DNA of 64,000 nt from Haemaphysalis longicornis (GCA_013339765.2 CM023453.1:85316685-85380684), one strand, 5' to 3'; positions 1-12,898 are shown, numbered from the stretch's first letter. Notes: generated by a model not told the origin, from the letters alone. A program made the numbers and translations.

Positions 1-1474
1 GAAGAGCTCGGCGTAGGGATGCAAGGAGTTTCTCTGGCAAGGCCCTAAAGGCGTCCCTATTTTCATATAGGACCTTTTATAATTGCCCCTCGAAAAATGT
101 CTTCGCAGCAAAGTATTTAAGCATACAAGAAAAGTTGATATCAAAGGGGTATGCTGTAGAGCTGAGTTGTCGGAGCTACTGCGATTTTTTTCTTTTGAAA
201 AGCTCGTTAAATCGTATGGACACAATTATTGCGGGCGTTGCTTCTCGGACAATCGAGATTCTGATCGTTGAAAAGGAAAATCTTTGAAATCGTGCCTTGT
301 ATAATAACGTTAATCCGCATTAATTCTTCCTCGCTTTTTTCCTCGGCATCCACTCATAACCGCGGTCAACAGCACCGCAAACGAGTCACAGAAATGCGTT
401 GCTATGCATATCCCCAGCACGATCAAAGGTCACTCCATCGCGATTTTCGCCCGTTCACAAAGCGCGGATAAGGGCAAGCGCTACAGCGGTCCCTAATAAC
501 ACTCGGCCGACTGCGTGCCAGGCGGGCCGTTGTTGTGAAACATGTTTATTGCGAATGCCGTAAAAGCACTGAGCACTTACAATAACTGCGCACTCGCTGT
601 GCCGCGGCCAGATTTCCCGCCGCGGCGGAGGGTCGTGGCAGCTTATTCGAAACTCTCGGCACCGAAGAGGCACGTTTAGAGTTTCCTGTACACCACGGGG
701 GAGATGAATGCTGTTTTCGGCGCCACGCGAGAATGAGCAAAGCATTTGAAAACGTCTTTCTAATACTGCGTTTCCACATCAAGTCAGCTATTCCTTCTCA
801 GAACTGCGTTCATTTTATTTTAGCATTCTGCCAGCCCCTCGTTTTCTGTTTCGTTTTCTTTTCTTTTCTTTTTCTGAGGGAATTCCCTAAAGGAGGGCGT
901 TGCGACTACACTCTCTGGGACCGGACTCAAAAAGCAGTTTTGGTACGAGTAAGCGTAGGCTGCCTGAAGGCCAGCGTTTCCTAGGACGTGGCGAAGACGC
1001 TTTGTAAATCCAGTCTCTCATCGTCACCATATGCGTGGAATTCGAATTTCTTCTTCCTACTACACGGTGCTTTTGTGGTATTTTAATGTCTTGAATAAAA
1101 AACGCCATTCAGACATTGCTTTCAGCGCGCTTTTGGGTCTTTATACTGTCACGTTTTCCTTTTGCCGTCGTGCGTCATATTAAAAAGGTTTTTCGTGTGC
1201 TTTTTGGAAACCTGCCCACGTTTTTGCATGCGAGCACAACTTATCGAATCCTACCCCCCTCCCCCCCCCCCCCCAGCAGGTTCTTTGCGGCTACTTTTGT
1301 CACCACTTTTTAAAAGTCTATTTCAGCTGACGGGAAAGCAACGACTCGAAAAATACATTAGGCCTCTTTTGTTTCTCACCTTGGAGTGCAAAGAAGTGCT
1401 CCAGAGTAGCTCCATATTTTATTTGCCTCTAAAATTTCTATGACGGCCGCAGTTTTGGCTTCGCAGGAACTGTT
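1..1474. other. No gene recognised
   Basis: Several short frames on both strands look like chance frames: no family motif, no splice pattern and no consistent codon bias. A poly-C run lies at 1255-1274. Two pyrimidine-rich stretches are at 853-880 and 1340-1440. Confidence 0.5.
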
Positions 1475-1487
1475 CCAAGCTGCTCAG

Positions 1488-1677
1488 ATTGATGATTGTA
1501 GGGTTTAACGCACCGACGCAACGCAGGCGATGAGGCGCGCCGTAGTGGAGGGCTCCGGATTAATTTTGGCCACCTGGGGATCTTTAACGTGCGCCTAATC
1601 TTGTACAGACGGGCGTTTTTGCTTTTCGCCTCCATCAGAAAAGTGGCTGCCGCGGCCGGGAATCGAACCCGCGTCCT
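1488..1677 (-). mobile_element. tRNA-derived SINE (Ruka-like), 5'-truncated, with target duplication
   Basis: On the minus strand the copy begins inside the tRNA head (B box GGTTCGATTCCC is present, A box missing), then carries the family body and a short TGATTG-type tail. It is flanked by 13-bp direct repeats, CCAAGCTGCTCAG at 1475-1487 and CCAAGCTTCTCAG at 1678-1690, one mismatch apart. That marks insertion by reverse transcription with truncation of the head. Confidence 0.85.
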
Positions 1678-1769
1678 CCAAGCTTCTCAGGGCTCGCAAA
1701 TAAAAGAGACAAATTGCCCCATTGTTTAACACAAAGGAAAACCTACGCGGCCTTTAGGGCAAAAGACGA

Positions 1770-2740
1770 GTACAGTCGGCAAAAGGCTTGTCTATAACGC
1801 GCGAGCGGCGTGCTCTGGACTGCGCAGGAGACATCTAGTGATAACGCCTGGTTTGAGACCGGTAGAATGTGAGCATGCGCGACCCGCATCAGCGCGATGG
1901 CTGTTTTCCTTGTCGCTGTGCCCGTCGCCTTGCCCTCCGTACCTTCTTTCGCCGTGAGAAGCGCTGCCTGCACTGCCGGGCCGGGAAACAATAGTGGAGA
2001 TTAGCGAATAGTAGTACAGCGTTGGCTGCGTTTAACAACGTGCAACGCTTAATTTTTGCGGCGCCCTACGCAATTTAGACAGAGTTTTTTTTTTTTTTAT
2101 GCAAGACAACGAACAACAATCGCCGAAAACGCATCGCTGCCGGTGTTTTAGAGTGACTAGATATCGGTGCGTGATTGCTTGCACAGTGCATTAAGTATTG
2201 CGGCGTTAGCCCGTCAGCAGTGACGTGCAAAGCCGAGCCTAGAAACCGGATAGTGGTGCACGCGGTACTTATGCAGCTATTGGCAGAAGGATAACGCAAT
2301 GAACAGCTGTGCGCCAAAGCTAATGCAGACGAAAAACTCGCACAGCGCGCGCTAAGGCGGGTAATCTCCGCTTTTGTTTCCCGGCCCGGCAGCGCAGGCA
2401 TGCAGCGCTTATTACGGTCAAAGAAGGTGTGGAAGCCAAGGCGAACGGGCACAGCGAGGAGGGACACAGCCGTCGCGCTGATACGGGCCGCGCACGCTCA
2501 CTATCTACCAGCTTTTGTTTCCCGGCCCGGCAGCGCAGGCATGCAGCGCTTATTACGGTCAAAGAAGGTGTGGAAGCCAAGGCAACGGGCACAGCGAGGA
2601 GGGACACAGCCGTCGCGCTGATACGGGCCGCGCACGCTCACTATCTACCTATCTCAAACCAGGCGTTATCACTAGGTGTCTCCCGCGCAGTCCGGAGCAC
2701 GCCGTTCGAGCGTTATAGACAAGCCTTTTGCCGACTGTAC
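1770..2740. mobile_element. Foldback / long inverted-repeat element with one arm partly duplicated
   Basis: The first ~240 bp (1770-2008) are repeated in inverse orientation at the other end, which stops at 2740. Both ends begin GTACAGTCGGCAAAAGGC. The right arm contains a tandem copy: 2371-2511 and 2512-2651 are almost identical 140-bp units that differ by one indel. The central part (2010-2350) has no transposase-like frame, so it would be non-autonomous. The superfamily is not clear; no convincing target duplication was seen. Confidence 0.75.
2371..2651 (+). repeat. Two-copy 140-bp tandem duplication within the foldback arm
   Basis: Unit one (2371-2511) and unit two (2512-2651) both open CTTTTGTTTCCCGGCCCGGC and end in CACTATCTACC. 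The near-identity means this duplication is younger than the split of the two arms, which differ at many positions. Confidence 0.9.
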
Positions 2741-2745
2741 ATAAT

Positions 2746-4980
2746 CGAGGGCAGCAGTGTTCGCTTAATTAAAAATGCACATACATCATATTTTACCAGC
2801 GCGAAATAAACCATTGAATCTACGGGTTAAATACACATAAGACCTTCCGCTCTCTGAAGTTGGATGACCAGTGAAGCAGAGGCGAGACAGATTTTTTTAC
2901 GAAGATACGAACGTAATATTGCCTTGGGAGACGGTCATCGTCAGGAGAGGTACGCACACACATTTACTGTCGTGTTTTTTGGTTCCATTCACATTCGTGT
3001 AGACGACGACCGCCACCCCGGCGGAGACGGAAGAAACTATAAACGCGTGCATGGGATTTCGACGTGCGCGCCACCCGGCGTAAGGGTAAGACACCCTAAA
3101 ACGCCTGAATGCGCGCCTGCCACCGGGGCTACCGGAGCGGTGGGTTCGTTTTCGGGAATCCCTAAGGCACGTTTAAGGCACGTGTCATGTACCCGCCACA
3201 ACTGGAGAGCGGAAGGAAAGGTAACTACGCACGCAAAGCGTTTGGAACTATTACAAAGAGACGGCGGTCCCACAGCGGACAAATTTATGACAAACATTTT
3301 TAATTAAAGCACGTCCGGACGCGAGAACAAGCGAGAAAGCACACAAACAAACAAACCAAAGTGCACACACGAACGCTTCGAGCTACGACACTTCGAACCT
3401 TGCGCTTCAACTGACACGTGAAGCCACGGTAGTTTTGCTTAGGCACATAAAAACTCCACGGAACCCTGGTCATGTACAGCTTCGCAGTAAAAAACAATTA
3501 ATTGTGGAACAGATGCAATGTTTACCCCCACACAAGAAAAGGATGGCACGCGTTGTTAGCACGACAGCGCCGCTGAGAGAAACGCCGCGCTCCCGTCCGA
3601 ACCACCAGCTTAACTACGCAAACAAAGTAAAGAGGCTGGCTACCACGCGCCTCTCGTGCCAAAAGAATCATTTCATTAGTGGTGAATAAAAGACAGGTGA
3701 GAGTAAGTCAAACGAAAGGTGGTGGCAGAGTCCACTGTTGTCACAAACACAGCCGAAAAAAACTTAACCAGAAACACCAACAGTCGCTTGTCTTACATCC
3801 CAACGAAAAACTGCTCTTTGACGCGACGTTGCCGCCCCTTATTTCAACGAGAACAGAAATGCCTCGCGCCTTCTTCATAACGTAGTGTTAAATACCTACG
3901 TCAATCAAAAATGAAGATTGAAACACAAGCGCACGCATAGAATACTCCCCCGAAGCAGTTTGAGAAGCGTTACATTTTTTTTTTCGATTCTGTTCCTCTA
4001 AACGAGAGTCGCGGTGTGAGTAAAACGTGCTGTTGAACCCCTTGTCTCCATCAATGAATTGAACGAGGACTGTAAAGTAACGCGGGAGATAGAGATATGC
4101 ATGGACAAAGCACACAAGAGATCAAAATAACGCGCCGGGTGTAGTACATACTCTAGAGGCCTGTGGTTCCTGGGGGAAGGAGGGGCGTAATCGCCGATGA
4201 AAGTCGTGAGCGAAAACAAGGGCGGGGCACTTGCTTTCCAAGCGCCGTCGATATCTAGGTATAGAGCACTAAGTACTGTGCCATAAAAATCAAAACTTTG
4301 AGTAAGTTGGCTAGTCTTTTGAATCGTTTTAACTGTCTGTTCATTATTAAAAAAGACATTTACGCTTTCTGAAATGAAAGACTGGGCGAGTAGGTACATT
4401 GTTATAATAAATAGGTCAGGAACAACGAAACACGAGAGTGCAAGAGAAATCGCTGTGTGCTGCTTGTACTCACTTTCTTGTGCTTACTTGTACTCACGCT
4501 ATTTATTTCATTCAAAATTTATGCTTTGCCGCATGCGAAGCCATCTGGCATGCGAAGCGAAGAGGAGCAGACATCTTTCGTGGTAATTTCAAGTCTTGAC
4601 GCGCTCAATGATTGTGAAGCTGCAACCACGATATTTCTTGCACTGCGAGCAACGTGCCATTTAAATTAAAAATAAACTGCTTTTTGATTTGGACTGAACG
4701 TATATGCACAAAAGCCGCCAATATTTACAATATTTACAAAGGCTGGAAATTTTTGTCTTCCCAATAAAACAAAAACATAATTTGTTTGCTTCTGGAAGCA
4801 CATCAGACAGTCAGCATAAGTGTCTACATCTCAGTCTGGAAAAAGTCCTTAAAACCTATGCAGCGGTGCCTTCGGTGTGATTCAGGAAAAATACGTGCAG
4901 TGGCATTTTTGGTGTCTATTTCAGGTGACTTTTAACAAAAACTTCTACCGTGCTGAAAGATTCGCAGTGATATAGACAAC
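2746..4980. other. No gene recognised
   Basis: Short frames exist on both strands (for example 2864-3307 plus and 3998-4399 minus) but show no family motif or splice structure. The composition is mixed and AT-rich after 3900. Confidence 0.45.
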
Positions 4981-4990
4981 ACCGCACCAG

Positions 4991-5044
4991 AACCATAACC
5001 ATAAGCACCATAAGCAAACCATAAGCACCATAAGCACCATAACC
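4991..5044 (+). repeat. Short CCATAAGCA minisatellite
   Basis: About five imperfect units of ACCATAAGC, some shortened to ACCATA, lie head to tail. Confidence 0.85.
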
Positions 5045-5470
5045 GCTGCGAACAGCCGCAGTGATCAATGAAAATAGGTAAGGCCAAATTTTTCTTTCCA
5101 GCTATGACAATTTTTACTAACTTACATTATTTGTTGCCTTTTTTTAAACCTAAAACCGAAAAAAGTAACGTGTATTCTAACGGCTTCGCATTGTTTTTTT
5201 TTTTCAGTTCTTGCTCTTTATGCTGTCCCAGATTTCGTTAGACATGAACATCACGGACTCATGCAGGTTCAGTTTCATCGATATTATTTCGTGGTGGCAG
5301 GACAGATGACGCCAACCGTGGTTGAAGGCGATTTACATATTTACATTATTTACAAAGCGACCATGAGAGAGCCTGCGCAGGCCTGCAGCCCACCCAAAGC
5401 TTCGTAGTCGGGGCTGGAACCACGGGGTCGTGTACCGCTGCTCGCTTTATCTTCCTGCCGTAACAATATT

Positions 5471-6300
5471 CATTTATTTATTTATTCATAGAAACCTTAC
5501 AGGCCCCATTGGAGGGCATCAGAGTAAGGGAGGCATTTGAAAACGTAAAACAATACAAAGCATAAATTTAAGACAGGAACATCGTAACAACAAAATATAA
5601 ACGCATTATTCATATTTCCAAGTACAAAGTGTTTACTTTTTGATCGTACATGAACACTTGTGGCAGTTAACGGAGCGAATAAGCATACAATTTGTGGGGA
5701 GAAAAAAAACATAGACGCAAATCCTGGTAACAGGCGTTACACAAAAATTTTATAACATCATTAATAGTGTAAAGCGCGAGTAGCTGACGGCGAAATGTTT
5801 CGGGGTTAGATATGGTGGCAATGTTATCAGGCAGCTCATTCCAAAGGCGAATGACTCGAGGCAGGTGCGGATGAATTAAATGCATTGGTTTTACCGTATA
5901 TGCTCATGAAACTGGACTGATTATGCAATCTGCGTGAAAAAGAATGAAATATTTCAAGTGGTAGCCGGGTTCGTTTATGGGTGAAAATATATTTGTGGAA
6001 AACGCACAAAACAGCAATATTACGGCGGCTATCTAATGCGGCAGCTGCAGGTCTAGTTTTATTTGTGTTATGCTGGAGTTGATATTGTAGTTGATATTGT
6101 TGATAGAGTTGATGGAGTTGATATTGTAAGCGTAATATATAATTCTGTTCCAGTCGGTCCAATTTCCCAGCTTCAATTTTGAGTACCTTAGCAAACCAGG
6201 CAGAAGCTGTTATATTCTTCTCGTCTATTTCCTCGTCCAGGGCTTTTTCCTTGAATTTGCGGACGGCAGGAATTACCCATCGAGTACTTTTTTGATTCAC
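5471..6300 (-). mobile_element. 3' end of a CR1/L2-like non-LTR retrotransposon
   Basis: The minus strand encodes the C-terminal part of a reverse transcriptase protein: HKYIFTHKRTRLPLEI, SRRLHNQSSFMSIYGKTNAF and, after a frameshift near 5880, RLWNELPDNIATISNPETFRRQL. The last phrase is the typical closing stretch (W-N-x-L-P-x-x-I) of CR1/L2-type elements. The copy ends in AATAAATAAATAAATG (5471-5490), a short tandem tail. It is 5'-truncated and frame-broken. Upstream (6068-6130) a GTTGATATT repeat interrupts the frame. Confidence 0.75.
6068..6130 (+). repeat. GTTGATATT(GTA) minisatellite
   Basis: Five or so imperfect units of GTTGATATTGTA lie inside the retrotransposon remnant and give a Gln/Leu/Tyr-rich stretch in the minus-strand frame. 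Confidence 0.8.
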
Positions 6301-7200
6301 GCCATTTTTATGTTGGGCATATTTGGAACAGAGTAAATTACACAGTGTTCTACTTCTGTCCTCAGCGCTCGTCTAAATATCTACACCAGTCCTCTGTGCG
6401 CTGTTGGTCACTTATCGCAGGCGCACCTCCAACGCCTTAAATCAATATATCAAATATAAAAATTACGAACGAAACGTTCTGGTGTGCTGATCAGAAGTCG
6501 CATGGCCACAAGATACAAAAGATGGCAGCATTATGGTGCGTATTGATTATCGGTTTTCGCCACGTCTGATGCACCTTGCTTACTGGCACTCACATGCCGC
6601 CTGACGGACGAACTGTTCTTTTTTCTTGTTTTTTTTATTTGCCTGTTTGTTTGCTCTATTGTCATTGGTTTCTTTGTTTTTGTCTGTCTGTCTGCTTTCT
6701 TGTGCTTTTGTTTTTTTTTTGTTTGCCAACCCTTATCGCCCGTAGTTGCGGATTTCATAGCTCTGAACAAGCTTTCAACATTAACTGCACTCCGTACACT
6801 CTGTTCTCAGTAGCAGAACGTTAGCTATAACGCGCGCCATTTCACCCCCATTCATTAGGCTGATGTAATTTGGCGTAAAACAATTACAGTACCTTCGTGC
6901 TGTCGACTACTGCCAACCCGGTGCGACGACGTAATTCCCCAAGCTAACGTTTGCTTCATCATCGCTCTTAGTGTAGCCCATCGTTCAACCAACATTGTTA
7001 CGAAATGCAATCACTTCCTGTGAAGTGCGTAATCAATCCTCGCGCCTTTTGTTTGCTTTCCTCCTTTAGTTAATGTTTGGTTCAGCACGCTCCAATGAAC
7101 CACGTTCTTTATTCCTTTCGAAAGATTTTATTCGTCCGTGCTTCGTCGAAATTTTTTAGTCGTTGATGTTTTATGCGCCGAAGCTAAAAAGGTATACAGC
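6301..7200. other. No gene recognised
   Basis: A T-rich stretch (6600-6730) with several TTTGTTTG-type runs. No coding family or repeat structure seen. Confidence 0.45.
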
Positions 7201-7204
7201 TGAT

Positions 7205-7435
7205 ACGGGAAGCGCCGCGGTGGAAGGTTACGAATTAGATTAGACCACGCGGAATACTTAACGTCAGAGTAAGTATCCCACACGCTCACATACAGACACG
7301 CACGGACATGTTTGCTTTTCGCCTCCTTTTAAAAACACAGCTGCACCGGACGTGAATAGAAAACGTGCCCTCGTGCACAGTAAGCCCAATGGCTTAGCCA
7401 GTAAGCCTCTTTGCCGGCATATCCAGCCAGGCTAA
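7205..7435 (-). mobile_element. Degenerate relative of the tRNA-derived SINE
   Basis: It shares scattered blocks with the clear copies (GCGCCGCGGTGG-like, ACTTAACGT, TTTGCTTTTCGCCTCC) in the same order, but the B box is not intact and the copy is diverged. No target duplication was found. Confidence 0.4.
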
Positions 7436-7439
7436 CACC

Positions 7440-9650
7440 GCCTGACCTCACGCAACAACTATCACCACCACCACTCTTAGGCGGTTATGCGAAATGGGCA
7501 TGCTATCCTAGAACTGCTGCGGGTATTTTGTCCCTCCTACAATGTGATAGGGAACACTTCTGGTTTTGCTTTTAAGCTATTCTTAGGGGAAAATATAGGG
7601 CCTCTAGGTAGCTTTTGGGCCACATATATACAGCGAAGTTTGTAACTTTTTAATTATTTATTTTGACCTTTTGCTACACTTTCGACATATCTTACCACGT
7701 AGGCGAGTAAAACTTTGATGATTACACCTTGTACCGCTGCCTGTTTTTTACCACTGCTGAAAATTGTTTACCAATTTTTTTAGAGAAGTGGACGAACCCG
7801 TCGAATCATCCATCTTCCTGAATTGTACACGGCCAAAAATAAGCATCGCTACCGCTAATCGTGGCATCTGTTTAAGGGGATACGTTTCAGTGGCCCATTG
7901 ACGTGCACTTTATTGATATTCAACTAAAAAAATCGTAGCACATACACTTGTTTCGCCACAAATGTTGAAAAACGATAGTCATCCGCCGCCGTTGCCGCGT
8001 AACTACCCCTCCCCTTTACCCCACCCACCTCTTCCTCCCTTCTCTTTCCCTGCCCTCTTCCTGCTCTCCCGGTGAATGCAAATTGAAGTTTGCTCAATAG
8101 GATTCAATTTTACCGCGTCCGCACTGCTCGCGCGACATGTGTTGGGACAGCGCCCGTCTTTTTCTTCATCTGTTGTTTTTTCTGCTACTTGCACCAGCTC
8201 GAGTGCTTTTGTTCGTGTTTGCTTTTAACTCGCATCTCCTTACAGCCGTTTTCAAAGCGTAGTTTTTCAACTGCAATCGTAAAACCGATCCAACGTCCAT
8301 TCTTAATCAACAGAATGCTGGTAGACTCGATTATGTATACTTACATTTTGCCTGAACTATGCCTGAGCTTTCCTTTGGCTGAATAATATGGACATGTAAA
8401 ACTCTGCCAGTCGTGTTAGTAGCTTTGAACGGTCCTGCCTATGTTATTCTTGTTCAAGGTGTATTTAAATCTGGCCAGGAGGCTGAACAGAATGACAGAC
8501 AGACGCGACAAAATTCTCTCTTTTAGGTGGCCCGAGAAAGACCGCCGTCTTTTAAAATGTTGTTTCAGCTTTTTCAAACCGATGGGATGAAACCAAGTCT
8601 GTCGCATTTCGGCCCTCGAATATGCTAATCCAGCTAACCGAGATTGTGATCATGAATAGAATGCAAACGATTAGTCGGCAAACCGAAAGCAGGAAAAAAA
8701 ACGTTAGCCACCTGGGAAAAACCTGTGGAAATGGGCAATCTAAACTTCAATCGAAATTCAAATTAGGTTTGTCAAGAAAGCGGGCGCGGTGGAATGATTT
8801 CGCGCGTGAAGCAGTAAGAATACGAGGAATGAAGGTTCCGAGAAAGCTAAAAACGGTTAGGAATCACCAAGTTTGCACGTCATTGGAGAGATAAAGAAGA
8901 TAAACGTGACGTTAGATGACGGAACACACTTCAAATAACCTAAACAATGACGCCTAGATTAACCAACAGCGTTCCACTACGGCGTCGTTAATAGCGGAGA
9001 CTTGGTTCTCCGGCTCGTTTTTTTTTTTTTTTAATAGTCGATACTTCATTATTAGCAATTGAGCCCTCCTTTTTTCTTTGAAAGCGTTACTTTGACATTT
9101 GTCCACATTCTGGTGCCTGTCGGTGGCAGTGGACTTCTGCAGCTTATTTATTTTGTAGTGCAGAAGAGGAACGAGTATGCCGAAGCCGCTGGAGCAGCCA
9201 CCCGATCAATTTACGATCGTGGTTAGAGCGGTTAACTAGGCGAGCTACGCGGAACCTTTATCAAGGCTGACCTTGTGACCGCTGTTGGTGGCACGTAAAG
9301 AACTGGCACTTGCCCAGTGAATGGGACTGGCCCTCGGAGCTGTTAGAGCAAAGAACCAAGAAGAAGCGTAGCCACCGGGCAGTTACCATCGTCAGCGTAA
9401 AGCTCGAGAAGAAAGCTTGACGGCCAGTCGTGTGTTCCGATCGCTTCGCACTGCAATCGCTAACCGACGAGCTGCCTCTGCTTGGGCAATAAACCCATGC
9501 TACAATTTATTTCCCAACTCTTTCACAAGTCTTATTCCCCTCGCCACCACAGATGCCTCTGTGACAAGTTGCGCAATCGGCTGAGAACGGCGGTAGCGCC
9601 GTAATCAGATTATTGTGGGGAATCAACAGAAGTGCAAATAGGCAGGCAAA
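7440..9650. other. No gene recognised
   Basis: The frames at 8090-8386 (plus), 8416-8607 (minus) and 8622-8894 (plus) show no family motif. A poly-T tract lies at 9019-9032. Confidence 0.45.
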
Positions 9651-9659
9651 AAAACGACC

Positions 9660-9735
9660 TAAAGTTCCTGTATATACCCATTGTATGTTGTTTCTTTGTG
9701 TTAAATAAACCACCATCGAATCGAATCGAATCGAA
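9660..9735 (+). mobile_element. Retroelement 3' end with AATAAA and a (TCGAA)n tail
   Basis: An AATAAA (9703-9708) is followed closely by four TCGAA units (9715-9735), the layout of non-LTR elements whose 3' end is a short tandem repeat. No coding part is left upstream. Confidence 0.45.
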
Positions 9736-9889
9736 AGCCGCTGTTGCCGAACATATTGCCGCTGCCGTGGCCGCCTCACATTTTACATCACCGTGTAGAT
9801 TCGAATCCCTAACGGCTGAAAACCAACTTGTCCGGTTTGAACGCTCGCGTGAGCCCACAATTTCTCTTCAGCTTGGAAGGCTCTTCGAG

Positions 9890-10215
9890 CAACATTTTCG
9901 CCAGTGTATTTCACGCCTAAGTATGCGCCTATCACCGGTTACCGGTTTATGCGCTTAAGGGTTGGGGATGGAAGGAGGGGGCGTGCACGCACAGCTAGGC
10001 TTCATGCTGATGCCGATGACAAGCCCGTTGTGCTGGTGGGAGATTTAAACGTGGAAGCCTCATTGCTCAATGCGGCTTGTCAGCTGTTGTCCTCCATAAT
10101 CGAGTGGTTTGGGTAGGGGTTGATGTGTTACACAGACAGTAGATGCCTACGACGAGGGAGGGAAACGTACAGCCACATGTTTGTCCGCTAGAATAAAGCT
10201 CGAGTCCTTCCGGGT
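9890..10215 (+). pseudogene. Endonuclease/exonuclease/phosphatase-like fragment, copy 1
   Basis: The frame from 9904 contains DKPVVLVGDLNVEAS, matching the [VL]GD[FL]N core of the EEP nuclease fold. Beyond its stop the DNA reads PTTREG and, one base out of frame, a remnant of the TCIDxVFVR block that normally follows in this fold. An AATAAA at 10193 comes just after. It could derive from a retrotransposon endonuclease or from a free-standing EEP gene; too little remains to say. Frame-broken. Confidence 0.5.
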
Positions 10216-10439
10216 TTTAACTTGCTATGGGACGGAGTGTCGTTTCTTGGACGAAAAATAGCAGGAATAGAAGAAGCGTCGGCTCCCGAACAGAAGCGCG
10301 AATAGACGCGAAAAAAAAGCCGCTTCCGCCGCCATTGCCGTCTCAAGTTCCAGTTTGTAGAGTAGGTGCGAATCCCTCCCGGATGAACAGCCACTTGCCC
10401 GCTTGGAACGCCGACGTGGGCCAATTTACTTGTTCAGTT

Positions 10440-10765
10440 TAAAGTGCTTTGAGAACAACCTTTTCGACGGTATCTTTCTTTTTAAGCATGCGCACTAACC
10501 GGTTGACGGTTTATGCGTAGCACTGGTCAGGAGGGGGGGGGGGGTGCATGAGCAGCTACAGGTTTTATGCCCTTAGTATGAAATGTCTGTCATGCTGGCG
10601 GGAGCCTTAAACGTGGACATCAAACGGCCCATTGCGATCTGTCCGGTGTCCTGTCAGTGGTCGAGCGTATGAGGTTAGTGCGTTACACTAAAAGTATGAT
10701 GCCTAAGACGTGGGAGTAAAGCAGACAGCTCCATGTATGTCAGCGAGAATAAAGCTAGGGCCCTC
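10440..10765 (+). pseudogene. Endonuclease/exonuclease/phosphatase-like fragment, copy 2
   Basis: A diverged direct repeat of the preceding fragment about 555 bp downstream: shared blocks include the GCGAATCCCT flank, ACCGGTT..GGTTTATGCG, a GGTGCATG/GCGTGCACG block, GCTGGCGGGAGCCTTAAACGT and GAGAATAAAGC. The nuclease core reads LAGALNVD, so the GDxN motif is lost. A poly-G run at 10530-10543 lies inside it. Confidence 0.5.
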
Positions 10766-10881
10766 CGAAGTTTCCTTCAGCTAATTGGCTAGAAAGTATA
10801 CTCAATCTTGAATTAAAAACAAACCTGTATTTTATTTCGTGCACTTCGCTGACTGCCTCCTACGAAGTGGAAGGGCACTAA

Positions 10882-10908
10882 TTTTATTATTTATTTATTT
10901 ATTTATTT

Positions 10909-10939
<31 letters not shown>

Positions 10940-10942
10940 TTT
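10882..10942 (+). repeat. (TTTA)n microsatellite
   Basis: About 15 TTTA units with one interruption. It could be the tandem tail of a minus-strand retroelement like the one at 5471, but no coding remnant adjoins it. Confidence 0.95.
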
Positions 10943-12898
10943 CAAATTTTTGTATAGTACGTGCCCATTGGCTGTTATTTCGGGGGTAGTGCATATGGAA
11001 TATAACGTAGTACATAAAGAACTAAATGTAATCAAACAAAAATGGAATCCGTAGCTGAGATACACAACAACGCTCTTAACAGCGCACGTTATTTAAAGAA
11101 ATTTGATTAAGAAATTTAAAGAAATTTGATGATGTTTTTTAACATTATTCATTGAAATACTTCAATGGATAATTTATTTTATTCCTTTACAGTGTTAGGA
11201 CAAAAACAATTTGAACACATTCATGCGACAAGGTATTATCCAATCGTTGCGACATTGTCCCTCATGCTGGCGGTAGTTGGTTTATATACAAATTTTTATT
11301 CCTACTCTCTTATTTTGAATTCTACGAATTATTTTGAATTCTGAGTGGTTTTCATTGGCCATACAGCAATTAATTGAAAATTATTATAACTTCTGAGCTC
11401 CTTATTGGCAAAGTATTAGTTATAAATTATGTAATGAGGTTTAGATAGCTCTCTAGCTGGTCTCGTCTTGCTATTGGAGAGGATCTGCGTGCTACAAACG
11501 CACATTCCACTGCACATTTGTCATCTGTGAAGGAAAACACGGCACGTCCTTAATGAAACCTGATGCACATCCCATTCCTACATAATAAGCTGCTCACTAA
11601 CCAAGTATCATTTGGAACATGGAACATGGACTGAAGGTATTTGACAGGCAGCCAGGCAATGTTCCCTGTCTTTTGAAAAAGTAGAAATTGGAAGTCCTTG
11701 GCGCCGTTTGGAGTAATTTAACTTTTCGATGGTAGACGCAATTTCACGGGCATTTCTTCTAAGGCACGGTTTTTTTTAAATTCTCTGAAATGCGAAAGAG
11801 ATATTGCAAGTAAACCTAGCTTTTTATGTATGCCTATAGCCGGTATTGATGCACCGCAGTCGAAGAACACGTAGCACATTTTCGGGTTTTTGTGGGTTCA
11901 GTATGTTTAGGATGCTAGAAACGTTTAGCAGAAGGCACAAAGAAGCATTTAGCTGCTACAATGAAATAATGTTGAAACCTGATATAAATTGCTTAAACAA
12001 TACAACTGGACACTGGACAAATATTGGCATAGTCAAGTAAATGTTTCCAGAATTTAAACGAGAATTCACAGACAGTCACCCCGCTGCTGTACAGCTGACA
12101 CAAAGTGCTGCTGTTGACGTATAAACATGGGATGATTATGATTCTCGCGCCCAATCTCTCGCGCAGTGCGTCCTCAAGTTATAGCTTTAAAAAGATGACA
12201 GAAGAAACACCCGAACGTGGGCCATTCGTGTATATTTCGTTGGGCAGACGGCCCTAAGATATACTGTAAGGTAGCGGCTTTGCCATCTTCAATAAATTCC
12301 CAATGTACTGGAATAGGTGTGAAGGCATGAGAGTGGAGCAGCAACGCCATGTTTTTTTTTTTTTTTTCTAGTCGCACGGATAAGCCGTGATTATTTTTTC
12401 TTCTGCGTCTTAGACCTTAATTCCGGCACCGAAACTTGAATACACTACTCGCCGTCATAACATGTTATCAGCGCTATAGCACCCACTATATAACACGTTG
12501 TAATATGGCAATAGGGTACGATACGATATTTTTTTGTTGTTGTTGTTCTACTAAAATGGCATAGCTCATGGGAGCGCAGTATGACTGACTGGCGTGAGAT
12601 TGTTTTCAGGAACACAGTGCCGTGGAGAGCCGAGCTTATACGTCCCAGTTATACACCAGATTTTGGCGCATGTTTCTTTTTGCCCGAATTGTGAGGGGCG
12701 CGAGATTACTCTAAAGGTTAGGAACACCCCCTTGATCGTTGTCGATTCTCTTTTGGATTCTGTCTAGCTTCTTTCTATATCGTAGTTTTTAATCATTGTT
12801 TTTGAGTTTCGCTATATCTTCCAGGCACTGAAGCAAGACAAGAAAAAAGAACGCGCGGCCGGTCGGGTTCGTGATTCCCTACTGTGAAACAGGGGGTC
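10943..12898. other. No gene recognised; AT-rich
   Basis: Strongly AT-rich, few open frames. A T tract at 12352-12368. Nothing with family motifs. Confidence 0.5.

Noticed and set aside
2864..3307. 147-codon plus-strand frame
   Set aside because: No recognised domain; overlapping minus-strand frames of similar length; no element or splice context.
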